From NCBI GenBank assembly GCA_029834535.1, contig JAQMWT010000387.1:1-64000 (forward strand): a stretch of DNA of 64,000 nucleotides. The letters are read 5' to 3'. Both the position numbers and the translations under genes were made by a program. Shown piece by piece: positions 1 to 9,849 of this stretch. Within the stretch, counting starts at the first letter, position 1. Each line of letters begins with the position of its first letter. The notes under the pieces were generated by a model. That model was not told where the DNA came from. It saw nothing but the letters and a program-made list of their open reading frames with translations, and did no database searches. Origin of the DNA: Chrysophaeum taylorii (lineage: Eukaryota; Sar; Pelagophyceae; Pelagomonadales; Pelagomonadaceae).

Positions 1-299
1 GCAGGGAAGGCGGTGCGTCGTCATCCTGGTGCGCAGCAGGGTCACTTGAGGTGCATCCTCATCAATCACGAGTATCGAGTATCTTCGTAGGACGAAGATA
101 TATAGTTTAACGACATTTCGGTCAAGCAGTTGCTGGAAATAGACACATCAAGCTTGTGCCAAAGACAAGGTATCTGTGCTGCACGTGGTGGAAGCTTGAT
201 CAACGGTCATGAAATTGGATACATAGGATTTCTTCGTCACGGCAGCAGTATGTTGGAAGGTAGGGTCCAACATAAGGATTTAATATCGGCAACGAGGAG

Positions 300-1983
300 C
301 GAAAGGTGCTTGCAGAGTGCTGTACGTACCGGCAGGCAGAGCATTGCTGAGCATGTCAGCAAAGGTCATGGCGTAGAGACAAGAGGAAGGATTCCTGTTG
401 TTTGGTGTGGTTGTTAGCACGAATCAACTCCGGTCGAGTGGGGTAGCGTAATTTCCCGTTGCGGGGGTCAAGTAAAATAATATTGGCATACCCTCGGACG
501 GTGGGCAATGGAGTGTGCATGGAGTGGATTTTAGAGCCGAGTTTGCGGTCACTTCCACGAAGGTACCCTATATAGCGACTATGATATAAGTGGTGATCTT
601 CCAGAGCAAAATGAGAATCCTTGTAGTCGAAAGAGTTGTCGGTGGCCTTGTAGGTAAGGCAGCCAGGCATCACAAGAGAGCATCTGGACACTTTTGTATG
701 GCGGTGCCATAGGTAGGAGCCAACTTGAAGGGCTTGGACTATCCACAAGTAACCCATAAACGGCTCCAAATATGGACCTGTCCCGGTCGCGGGGATGTCG
801 GAAGCAATGAACGTATACGTGCTTCCAAAAGCGTCAATAGAGCATGATATTTGGTGGTGGCGTTCTCTATGGTGAGATTGCCGTCAGAGTGGTGGCCACC
901 AGTTAAGAAGTAGGAGTTGTGTGATGTTGATGAGGTTGTAAGTAAAACCTGTGTGACGGTTGGTTAGTTTCGAAAACGGTTATGTAATAAGACACAGGAG
1001 TGGGTGAGTTAGTGTGTAAGCTGGCAAACAAGTTATAGATGATTGTAAAACCTTGACGTGTATAGGGTAGGTTGCATTGGGTATGGCCCATAGAGGGCGT
1101 TTAAAGCCACAAGCTGATGATAAGTACACTCGGATTGAAGAGTGAGTACGTTGCTCGTGAGCCTGTTGTGAGTGAAGGCGCAAGCAAATACATTGAGGGA
1201 TTCAAGGTCGCCATAGTAAGCTGAGCAGAACCTGTAGAGTAGTGCAAACGTTTTAGGAACGGGCCATGGAGGATCGGGAACACCCGGATCCAGTCTTTGG
1301 ACGTGTTTAGGTAGCCAAAGGCGCTTAATATGCTTGTAGATCATCCACGATCTTTAGGAAGGGGCGTGGATGGAGGATAGGCCACGACAATATTTTAATT
1401 GGTCCAGTAGAATACCTGCGTGCGATGCATATCCATCTTTCTCTAGATTGGTAGTCGCCACAGAGGTAGGTCGGGAACCTATCAGCAACATCGACACAGT
1501 AATCAAGTGTTGCATGGATAAGATTGGCCACTGTGATGTGGTCTTGATGACAGTGCTTATGTGGAGGCGTCATCTCAGCCAGTAGTACCAAGGGCTGGAG
1601 TAACTTGATGACAGACAACATGCTGTCGAAAAGAAAATTGTCCAGCAGGCTGTGTAAGTCTTCTGTCTTATGCTGTTTAGTAAATTCCTGTTCGTGCAGG
1701 GAGGAGTGATCTCAATTATATCACAATAGAATGTGCGCCTTTCCTCTGGTGGGATTAGGTGAAGACGGTTAATAAAGACGGGGAGAGATTCAAATAATAA
1801 TACAGTAGGGAAACGGTGGCGTAACATACGAACAAGCGTATCATCAGACTCAACAACAACTTTTACATTGATATTTAAGCCTAAGTCATTAGTGGCTTGA
1901 GACAGGAACGCCGGAGTTGACAAACCAGAACAAAGTAACATGACAGAAGGTTTGCGGAGATTGGACTCTTGTGAGAGAAACAC
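300..1983 (-). mobile_element. C5-cytosine DNA methyltransferase-like segment within the retroelement
   Basis: Several blocks in the order of a C5-MTase are visible on the minus strand. There is a SAM-binding motif I-like stretch (MLLCSGLSTPAF) followed by an acidic VVVESDD block, a TPPC motif IV-like site, a block ending GDYQSRERWICIARR that matches motif VIII, a motif IX-like PLPTVRGYANIILLDPRNGK, and a SNALPAG motif X-like end. The order and spacing match Dcm/DNMT enzymes (established family knowledge). The segment is broken and is treated as part of a fossil retroelement. Retrotransposons that captured cytosine methyltransferases are known from some algae and dinoflagellates. Being inside an element rather than beside it is inference. 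Confidence 0.7.
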
Positions 1984-1998
1984 TGGGCGTGAAAGTAG

Positions 1999-4858
1999 TC
2001 AAGTTAGCGGCGGTGTGTTTTGCTGAACAAACTTGTTCTGTTTCCGAAGATTGAGAACCAAAGGGCGAATCCACGGGCGTTCTGGTAAAACTCTTTGGAG
2101 TAGGTAGTTGTAGTATGCCAGTAGATCCCTGTTTTCATGGTATCGCTTGAGGGGAAATGCGAGGGAACGAAGTTCGAGTTGCTTGTCACGAGCCATGTTG
2201 CAAGTGAGACAAGGGAGAGCAGGTAAATTAGCTGCTATGTAGTGTATGGGAATACGTACATCTTTGTCTATGCGGCTCGTGACAGCGCTGAGCTTTGGCT
2301 CAGCTCGATCATTGAACACAGTGGTCAGGTTCGTCTGGTTCCACTCGAGCATGCTCAGGATAGCGAGATGTCGGTCATGCACTGGCTGAAGACATAAAGC
2401 GAAGTCGATCTTAACATAGCCAACTTGTGGATGATCTGGTAGGGGAACAACAACGGTACGTGTTAACATCATGTGTGAGGCACGTTGTTGTCCTGTGGCC
2501 GTTTGAATAACAATCGGCGCGTATTTGGAGTCCAGTGGAATTATATGATTGGGTATTGCAAAATCGTAAGTGGACATCAATGAGATGGTAGCACAAGAGT
2601 CAAAATATAGAAAAGAACAATGTGGAGGGACACTGTTTACCTTCATGTAGTTGGTGAGGAAGGCGTTTTCTGAATGTGTGCAAGTGGTGGAGAGACTGGC
2701 TGTGAAGAAGTTCTCCAGCAATAGTAGATTCGTTGGAATAATAATCGGTTGAACAGGTGGTGATGGTTCGTCAACCTCATCAGCCATGCCGTGCTTTTCA
2801 TCAAATGACGATAGCGAAGTATGATCGGCATTCCTTTTGGTTTCGGCTTGTGATGGTAGGTTGAGGGCAGATTGGACCTGTGAAGATAGCGAGGACAATA
2901 ACGCTGGTGGTAAAGCCGAGATGGCGGAAGCGGTAAAGAGGTTAGGCACGGTATTGGAAGGATTAGCCTGTGTGTTTGTAGTAGGAGGAGCTGCCTTTGG
3001 GGTGGGAGCAGTAACAACAGTATGGTGTTGTGGCTCCACGTAGTTTAACGACTTTTCGGTCGAGGATAGATGAACGTCTACATCACAAATGATGTCTTCT
3101 GCACACATGCGTTGTTCGTTTAGACGAAGTAAATTACTGTTGTCCTCAGTAGATGTCGTTGACAGAATGTCAGCTGATTGTAATAGAGTCTCAAATAACT
3201 TGTTGATATTCTGTTGTAACTGAGCCGTGGTATCATTATCTGTCACATGCTTCGTAAGTTCACTACACTGTTCTCGCAGGGTGTTTAAGGTGTGATTTGT
3301 TCGATCTAATAATTTCATGTTAGACCGAGAGGACCTGTCAAAAGTGCGGGGGTAAATTGGACGGTCATGAGACTGTCCAGCAGTTTTCTTGGTGACGTAA
3401 GAATCACCAGAACGATAATACGATAAATCGCTGCGAGAGAAAGGCTGGCGAGCATCATTAGAGTTACGCAAGCGTCTAGCATTAAACGTGGAAGATGTAC
3501 CAGGTTGAGACGAAGTGATGAAGGCGAGTGTGTTAGCAGTTTGAGTCAGACTTTTGTCTGCTAAATCCAGCGTGTTTATAAGTAGTAACTTTGGCTTTGG
3601 TTGAGGTGATAAACCTTCGACATAGGGCTGCCAAGAAACGGGGCGTTCTAAGCGTCTTTTGTTCGACCCATTTGATACTACATTGTATAGGTCTAATGCG
3701 TATTCTAAAATGTAGCTAGGGTTGGTAGGGTGACACAATCGTTCAGCTTCTGGCACAGGCCGAGATGAAGATCGGGTTTCATACATATAACACCAATCTA
3801 CCCAACCACGATCGTAACGATTGTTGCTGGTATTATCGGCATAATGCCGATGTATCTCTTCATAGATTTTTATACAAAGAGTGCCAAAGTCGAATTGAAG
3901 GTCAGTCTCTTCCTGGTTAAGTTGGTAAGAGATTTGCCTAAATGCTAGGACAGCTTCGATAAATACATGGACATACCAGTTAGGATTATAAACAACAGAG
4001 TTAAATTGCTGTTTCAAATAGGACACATCAGTAGTCGTAACAGACTCGTAGTGACTAAAGGCGATGAGCATAATGGCTCGAGCCTTGTTGGGTAAATAAC
4101 TTTGTTATATACCTCATTGATGGCGGGCCAGGCCGCAAGTGCTGGTTTTCCAACACTTTCAAGATTGAAGTAAGTATGCAAGAATGTAGCATACGTGTTC
4201 TGATAAGTGTGCCAGTCAGCAGCAGTTAACGAAAACATGGTAACAGGGGCACGAACACGGGTGTCGAAAGCTAATGCCTTCGGGTGCGCGCGATTTAAGA
4301 TTCGTTCCTCTTCTAAGAAACGGGCATTGATTTCAGGACGTAATGCCTTGACTTCATAGTCGTAACAGACAGTAGCTAGCTGAGCTACTTCTGCATCAGG
4401 TAAGTGGGGGAAAGCTTCGTTGGTGAAATGCCATTCCTGATACTCAGGGGCAATTCATCAACAGCTAAACGGAGATCAGCAGCCCTATCGGTCTTCCATT
4501 CCAGGAAAACGCGATCGAGAATTTGATTCCGGAGGATCTCGTAGTCCTTGCATGACCGAGTATATGCTTCGTACGAGTCGTACTCGAGGGCATCGGCATG
4601 ACTGGACCGTAACAATTGCTTAATGTGCTTGATTTGCAAGGATACCTTGCGAGTCTGAAGCTGAAATCGATTTCCATCGTTAAGAAACTCAACTACAGGA
4701 GCTTCGAGCTTCAATATATCCGCACCTGTGATCGCCTTGGGTGCGGCTCGTGCTGCGTGTTCTGCCATAGCAGTTGACGGGGAACCTGTGGGTTCAGTCA
4801 CGCAGTTGACACTGTCTAGACATTCTAAGGGGGTCTGTCTATCGGTGTCTATGTACAC
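1999..4858 (-). mobile_element. gag and retropepsin-like part of the retroelement
   Basis: The upper part (about 4071-4858) is helix-rich with many charged residues, as expected of a capsid-like gag region. The lower part (1999-4071) is a long frame with a Gln/Asn/Ser-rich middle. It then shows a retropepsin-like site of the form FDSCATISLMS, followed about 40 residues on by IQTATGQ, resembling the DSG...ADG spacing of Copia-type proteases. The assignment rests on this site and on position next to the gag-like region; no zinc knuckle was seen. It belongs to a fossil element. Confidence 0.5.
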
Positions 4859-4860
4859 TC

Positions 4861-5654
4861 ATCGTTTTCGATGGAAAGATGTCTATTTGACGACTGTGCA
4901 AGCTGTGAGTCCAGAGTAGTGTCGCTAAGCGTAGTCACTCAGGCAGCTGGTTAGTTTTGGTGCTCTCAAGGAGCTTGTTAAGTGCATTGCCATGGAATGT
5001 ACGAGTGGACGTACCCAAAATATTCCATAACATGTGTGCAAGAGTACAGGTTAGCCAATTACACACACATCAACATTGACATGACAATACGATACTATGA
5101 ACAGGTGCACACAAGGTTACACGATCACGTGTGCAAAAAGTATTATATACAGCCCAATGGTAATGGCGTTGTATTCACAAGTGTGTTTACGTGTCGAGGC
5201 TGAACCGGCGCGGTAACGGCCCAATACCCATAGGTTACGTGCACGTTTTAACACATGGTTTCTCAGGGACCCGCCTGGGCCCATAACCTGCAGAGCATTT
5301 AGCAAGCAGTGGTAAGTCACCTGGGAAACCATCCCGTCTCATCATGAACGTCTGGAAGAATTTAATTCGGGGAATGAAAAGGTATGTTCCCTATATCCTC
5401 AGAACACGACAGGCGGCATCTAGAACTACACGAGAAAGGTAAAGTGTATAGTGCTACATACCTCGGGACGCGCTAGACCATGATGATGAGCGTAAGCACA
5501 AATCAGAGGACTATTTGATTGTGTAGAAAGGAAGAAGAAGGGTAAGGAAGAGATCACGTTCTCAACGGACGGGTAAGGGTAAGAGGCAGCAGATTTCTCT
5601 GCATCCTAACTACTAATCGACAGATGTTTGTCTGTCTGTTTGTCTGTTTGTCTG
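4861..5654. other. Non-coding stretch between retroelement and Helitron remnant
   Basis: AT-richer DNA with no frame worth calling. It may contain the upstream terminal repeat and leader of the retroelement, but no second copy is in the window to prove this. The right end holds a TGTC/TGTT microsatellite (about 5624-5656) following the words CTAACTACTAATCGACAG. The same words and microsatellite recur at about 42196-42245, ahead of the second Helitron copy. Confidence 0.6.
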
Positions 5655-6632
5655 TCCCTCGATTTAGGGTAAGGATCAGGTAGGCGCGAGAGTAAGGATC
5701 AGGTAGGAGCGAGAGTCAGACAGTGATCCTCCAAGCCGTCTACGGCGACCTCGCAGACTATTTCCACGAGCCGCGGCGGCTCTTTCAGCGCGCCATTCTC
5801 ACGCCCCGTCGAAACGATGTTGTCGATGCTGACAACGCCGCGCGCATGACCGCGGCCTTTTTCCCGGAGACGAGGCGTCGGAGTTCTTTTCGGCCGACTA
5901 GGTTGGATCGGAAGACGACGCCTCGCTCTTTACAGTCGAGTTTTTAACTCCCTGACAACCAACGGCATGCTGACTTTGATCGCGAGCTTAAAGTCTTCGC
6001 AACCTCGACCCGTCGCACGGCCACTGCAACGGTACCAGATACATGATCGATCGTGTCGTGTCACCGAGGCTCCTCCAACCTGTATCCCTCAAGCCCCACC
6101 GACGCCAAACGATCAACAAGAGCCAGAGGCAGACGCCCCGCAAGGTCGGCGTCCTCTTGCCCAAGCCCGTCTTCTGCCACGTCCAGCTCTACGTGGCTCT
6201 CTGTCGATCGGCAACCCCGAGGATATCCTCTTCTGAGTCGACGACTCCACCCTACCCCACACGTGCTGCGCAATACCGATAAGCCCCCTCCCGGCGTCTA
6301 CACGCGCACTATAGGTGAACTTACTGGGACCACGTGAACTTACTGGGGTTTGAGATTGGGACTAGGTGAACTGAGTGACCAGGTGAAACTGGGACCAGGT
6401 GAGCATACTGGGGTCTTTAGAGTAAAGGGTTTTAGAGTAAACTCAAAGGTTGGCGGCGCGTGCGGATCAAAGCAGCTGAGATTGGCGGAGGCGAGAGCGA
6501 CGAGCTCAAAGGAGTTGGTGTGAGCTAGGTGAACTTACTGACCAGGTGAACTTATATGAAACTTACTGGGACCAGGTGAACTTACTGGGGTTAGAGATTG
6601 GGAGTAGGTGAACTTACTGGCCTGCACTTGTT
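5655..6632 (+). mobile_element. Decayed Helitron: helicase C-terminal end plus 3' minisatellite, copy 1
   Basis: Three plus-strand blocks match the end of the Helitron Rep/helicase (PIF1-type) protein. They are a motif like RAILTPRRNDVVDADN (5790-5840), then LRNLDPSHGHCNGTRY (about 5995-6042), then RRQTINKSQRQTPRKVGVLL followed by KPVFCHVQLYVALCRSATPR (about 6100-6225). The blocks sit in different frames and the protein between them is shortened, so this is a dead copy with at least two frameshifts and one internal deletion. A minisatellite with repeated AGGTGAACTTACTGGG-type units follows (6307-6632). The copy at 42388-43401 shares the whole arrangement. No CTRR terminus with hairpin was identified, so borders are set by the region shared between copies. 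Confidence 0.85.
6307..6632. repeat. Minisatellite of AGGTGAACTTACTGGG-type units
   Basis: Imperfect units of about 16-20 bp built from 'aggtgaacttactggg' alternate with 'ttagagattggga' and a segment containing 'agagtaaactcaaagg'. The same mixture in the same order follows the second Helitron copy (43025-43401), and both end at 'acttactggcctgcacttg'. It therefore travels with the element. Confidence 0.85.
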
Positions 6633-7560
6633 TGGATCCAAAACTCTGTGCGAGCAAAAAACACCCGCTGTTCCCCCTATCAGTAGTACTCGAAATGGCC
6701 GTCGAGGGCGCATCGGAACGCGAGTACTCATCTGATCCTTTTCCTGTAAAGCTTGCTTGCCAAAACAAGTCTTGGTGGTTTGCTAAGTTCCCACGCAATG
6801 ATCTCGCGCCCCTTTCGAGAGCTTTCACGTCATAACTGTCCTACTCAGCGAACTCGTTTCCTCGCACGCCTCGTAGATATATCTAACGCCCGTGGTTGAT
6901 GAGGGTTTGTAGGAAAATAGTATGAATTCTGTGACGAAATGGAGGAGAGATTGTCCTTCTTCCTGGGTACGAAATAATAACGCCACTACAATCCTTTGTA
7001 AACAAACAAACAAACAAACAAACAAACTTTGGTTGAAAAGTTAATAGTTTGAAGCAAAGTTCAAATATAATGGATATTCGAAATTATGAATGCTCGGCGG
7101 TCTCGGCGGTCTCGGCGGTCTCGGCGGTCTCGGCGGTCTCGGCGGTCTCGGCGGTCTCGGCGGTCTCGGCGGTCTCGGCGATTGAAGGCTAGCCGTAAAT
7201 CCAGTCAAGGTGGCGACGACAGCCCGGGGGTGTTTCGACGCCGCGGAGGTAGGAATCGATGTCGTCCATCCGTGGTTGGTCGAACTCGTCGAAGACCTGA
7301 GGTGAGAAGGTGGTGGGTGGGAGCGCGGACCTATTATACCTGGCCGACGTGTTGGAAGTTGCGAGGGCGCTGCGTCGGGAAGGGGAAAGAAGCTGCCAGA
7401 GGAGATGGTATCAAAAAACCGGAAGACGGGGTTAGGCAGCAGCAGTCTCACTCGCGTGCTTGTAGCAGGTGTAGGCATCGTGCGCGTATATCTCGTCCGC
7501 GACGCTGGGGTGGTCTCTCTCGTCAGAGCGAAAGCAAGAAAAAAACGCACAGCGGGTAGA
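6633..7560. other. Gene-free stretch with microsatellites
   Basis: No supportable gene. It holds a (CAAA)n run at about 7001-7026 and a 9-bp minisatellite GGTCTCGGC repeated about ten times at 7093-7182. Both strands stay open across the 9-bp array because nine is a multiple of three, giving Arg/Ser-rich and Pro/Arg-rich frames that are probably artefacts. Confidence 0.7.
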
Positions 7561-7615
7561 CGCTCTCCTCGAGAAACCTGTAGAGAGCGCGCGCGTGAGA
7601 CAAGCAGAGCAATTA

Positions 7616-8836
7616 TTATTCGTACTTCAAATCAGCGCCGTAAGAGTCGTGGTCGAGGAAGCGGGCGGCGAGGGCGCGCATCTTGCCGGCGACGGCGGAG
7701 CGGTTGGTCGCGCCCCACATGCCGCCGTTGAGAGGTCGGTCGTGGTTGGGGTGGTCGCGCTCCGAGTGGACGGGGTATCCCGAGCGTATCCAATCGGCGA
7801 CGGCAAAGGCGTCGCGTCGATTCAGTCTCGAGTCCGAGTCCCTGACGATGAATCGGTCGACCGAGGGATCGTCCGCGACGAGGAAGCGCCAGAACATGCC
7901 GGCGGCCGCGCCCGATCGGTCGGTGGTGCGGACGAGCTTGACGTCGGCGCCGCGGTCGCGGAGGGCGGATACGGTGGCGTTGGGGACCGTCGCGCGGTCG
8001 GCGTAGACGCGGAGACGCCAGCCCGGGAAGACGTCGTCGACGAGGTCGGCGTTGCGGACGGCGCCGACGCAGTACTTTGGTCGCGCGCCGTAGAGACCCA
8101 TCGATATGACGCGGCGCTCGTCGGGCGGGAAGGCGGCGCGTAGCAGACCGATTTCGGACGAGAGCTCGGCCGCTTCCTCGTCGGCCGCGGCTCGACTCTC
8201 TGCGATGTCGGCGTCGCTCACGAGGTGCGCAGCGAAGGGCGAGGGCTCGCCCGCAATCAGCGAGCCGGGCAATGCCGGGAGGTCGGCTACTCGCACGCGT
8301 TCGCCTGTGTGGCGGTTCTCGAGCGCGCGAGCCCGGAGCCGCCAGTGCAGCCGCGGGTCTCGCTCGAAATCCGCGCTCTCCCGCGTCTCCACGAGGTCCC
8401 GGGTGTAGCCGAGCCAGCGGCCCGTGGCCAGCGACCGGAGAGCGAACCACCCCGCGCCGGGGTCGACGACTCTGCGCTCCCACGCGCGCTCGTGGACCAG
8501 CACCGTCGCGTCCGCCGTGCACCGTCCGACGCGGTCGACGTCGTGCACGAACAGCCGCCGCCCCGACGGCCGCTTGCAAAGGAGTTCGATTGTCCCACCC
8601 CCTGCGGCCCGGGGAACGTACCCGAAAGCGTGCGCTCCTCGCGCCGCCGTTTCGGCGCTGCGGCCCCAGTACCACCACGCGACCGAGTCGTACACGATCA
8701 CCGATCCCAACAACGTCGTCACTCCCGCGCGCCACGACCACCACCTAACCACCTTGGACGCCTCCCTGTCGTCGTCGTCGTCGTCGTCGTGTAAGGCCAG
8801 GACCTCATCATCATTCTTGTGGACGCGACGCACCAT
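7616..8836 (-). CDS. Golgi-type membrane glycosyltransferase-like protein
   Basis: A 406-residue protein from the ATG at 8836; the frame runs on upstream but only to a GTG. An acidic run (about seven Asp) is followed by a single hydrophobic segment near residues 38-58, as in a type II membrane protein. A luminal region then ends in a conserved block near residue 329, FIVRDSDSRLNRRD, followed by HSERDHPNHDRPLNGGMWGA. The DSD-type acid motif and the RDHP...GGMWG block are typical of nucleotide-sugar transferase-like proteins of algae and large viruses. Substrate is unknown. It lies head to head with the hydroxylase gene, ATGs 35 bp apart. No intron is needed. Glycosyltransferase activity is inferred from motifs. 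Confidence 0.75.
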   Translation of the reverse strand: MVRRVHKNDDEVLALHDDDDDDDREASKVVRWWSWRAGVTTLLGSVIVYDSVAWWYWGRSAETAARGAHAFGYVPRAAGGGTIELLCKRPSGRRLFVHDVDRVGRCTADATVLVHERAWERRVVDPGAGWFALRSLATGRWLGYTRDLVETRESADFERDPRLHWRLRARALENRHTGERVRVADLPALPGSLIAGEPSPFAAHLVSDADIAESRAAADEEAAELSSEIGLLRAAFPPDERRVISMGLYGARPKYCVGAVRNADLVDDVFPGWRLRVYADRATVPNATVSALRDRGADVKLVRTTDRSGAAAGMFWRFLVADDPSVDRFIVRDSDSRLNRRDAFAVADWIRSGYPVHSERDHPNHDRPLNGGMWGATNRSAVAGKMRALAARFLDHDSYGADLKYE

Positions 8837-8871
8837 AACGCTAACCCTCTGCTTGTTTTCGTGGGCCACGT

Positions 8872-9849
8872 ATGATGATACACCTCGCGCAGTTTCGGCA
8901 CGGCAAAAGTCTCGCTGCTCTCGGCGCGTTCGGCGCTGCTATCCTTGGCGCGGCCGTCTGGGACGCCTCCCTCGTGATGTGGGTCCTGAATCCGCTCGAC
9001 CTCCCGCCCTCTCTCTGGTTGGTGTTTTACGTAGCTAAATGCGCGGGCCTCGCGCTCGTCGACGCCGCCGTCGGCGCCTGGCTCAAACAACAATACGCCG
9101 ACAAACCGCTCCCGTATCGCGCCAAAACCGGGGCAGTCGGCCTCGAGAACCTCGAGTGGATCGACTACACCTATTTGACTATAAACTCGATCATAGAAAC
9201 GATTTTTACGTCGCACGTAGTACGCCTCGTCATCACCTCACCCCATATGGCCTGGCGCCCTGCCGACATCTCGCTTTTCAACACGCTCCCCGCCTTGTAC
9301 TTGATCTTCGCGATCGACGATCTTCTGTACGCGCCGGCCCACAAACTTATGCACGCGCCTTGGTTTTACCCTTACGTCCACAAGCATCACCACCGACAAA
9401 ACCTTCCAGTGCGCGGCTACCTCGACGCGGGCAACGAACACCCCATCGAACAAGTCATCGGGGTGACGTGTTTGTGGCTCACGCTCCAGCTCGTCTCCAG
9501 ACTCACGAGCGTCCACGCCCTCACTATCCTCGTTCACTTCTTGCTCTACGCCGCGCTCGCGCTCCTTAACCACACCAACTACGACGTTCGCTTTTCTTTC
9601 TTTGGCTTTGAGTACGCCGTCGGCGCCCACGAGACGCACCACAGATACCCCCAGACCAACATGGCCCAGTCAGCCCGCCCCGTCAGAGCACAAAATTTTT
9701 TGTTGTTTTTCGATTTGTTTTTGTTTTTTCCTCTCTCTCAAAAACGTGGTTCTTATGTGGCTCGCTCGCTCGCTCGCTCGCGCAGGTACTTTATGATCTG
9801 GGACAAGCTTATGGGGACATACAAACCCTACGTCGAGGGGAGGCCGTAA
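8872..9849 (+). CDS. Fatty acid hydroxylase / sterol desaturase superfamily protein
   Basis: Two exons, 8872-9668 and 9786-9849, give 286 residues. The di-iron histidine boxes are H157xxxH161, H170-K-H172-H173-H174 and H253-E-T-H256-H257, in a protein with several membrane helices, as in ER sterol desaturases and fatty acid hydroxylases. The 117-bp intron (GT at 9669, AG ending 9785) is inferred because splicing joins NMAQ to YFMIWDKLMGTYKPY, the usual family ending. The intron is a multiple of three and lacks stops, so the unspliced frame stays open with 39 extra residues. The substrate (sterol C4/C5 or acyl lipid) cannot be told. Its ATG is 35 bp from that of the divergent glycosyltransferase gene. 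Confidence 0.9.
   Translation: MMIHLAQFRHGKSLAALGAFGAAILGAAVWDASLVMWVLNPLDLPPSLWLVFYVAKCAGLALVDAAVGAWLKQQYADKPLPYRAKTGAVGLENLEWIDYTYLTINSIIETIFTSHVVRLVITSPHMAWRPADISLFNTLPALYLIFAIDDLLYAPAHKLMHAPWFYPYVHKHHHRQNLPVRGYLDAGNEHPIEQVIGVTCLWLTLQLVSRLTSVHALTILVHFLLYAALALLNHTNYDVRFSFFGFEYAVGAHETHHRYPQTNMAQSARPVRAQNFLLFFDLFLFFPLSQKRGSYVARSLARSRRYFMIWDKLMGTYKPYVEGRP

Larger units (their letters stand above)
1..4860 (-). mobile_element. Partial LTR-class retroelement carrying a cytosine methyltransferase-like segment (fossil)
   Basis: The minus strand reads, from about 4860 down to the left edge, a gag-like region, a retropepsin-like region and then a C5-cytosine DNA methyltransferase-like region. Reverse transcriptase and integrase would lie beyond position 1 and are not seen. 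Base composition is much more AT-rich than in the host genes to the right. The copy is broken, with at least three breaks, and no terminal repeat pair could be recognised inside the window. Copia, Gypsy or BEL membership cannot be settled; the protease context looks slightly Copia-like. The age looks moderate: long frames survive, yet the copy is interrupted. That this is a retroelement is inferred from the protease and gag-like order. Confidence 0.6.

Noticed and set aside
7041-7559. Arg/Ser- and Pro/Arg-rich frames across the 9-bp minisatellite
   Set aside because: Openness is explained by the repeat unit being a multiple of three; no domain or plausible start.
8837-8869. Upstream start of the glycosyltransferase-like gene at 8869
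   Set aside because: The codon there is GTG; the first ATG is at 8836. The same reasoning trimmed the starts at 26792, 43851, 60726 and 60909.
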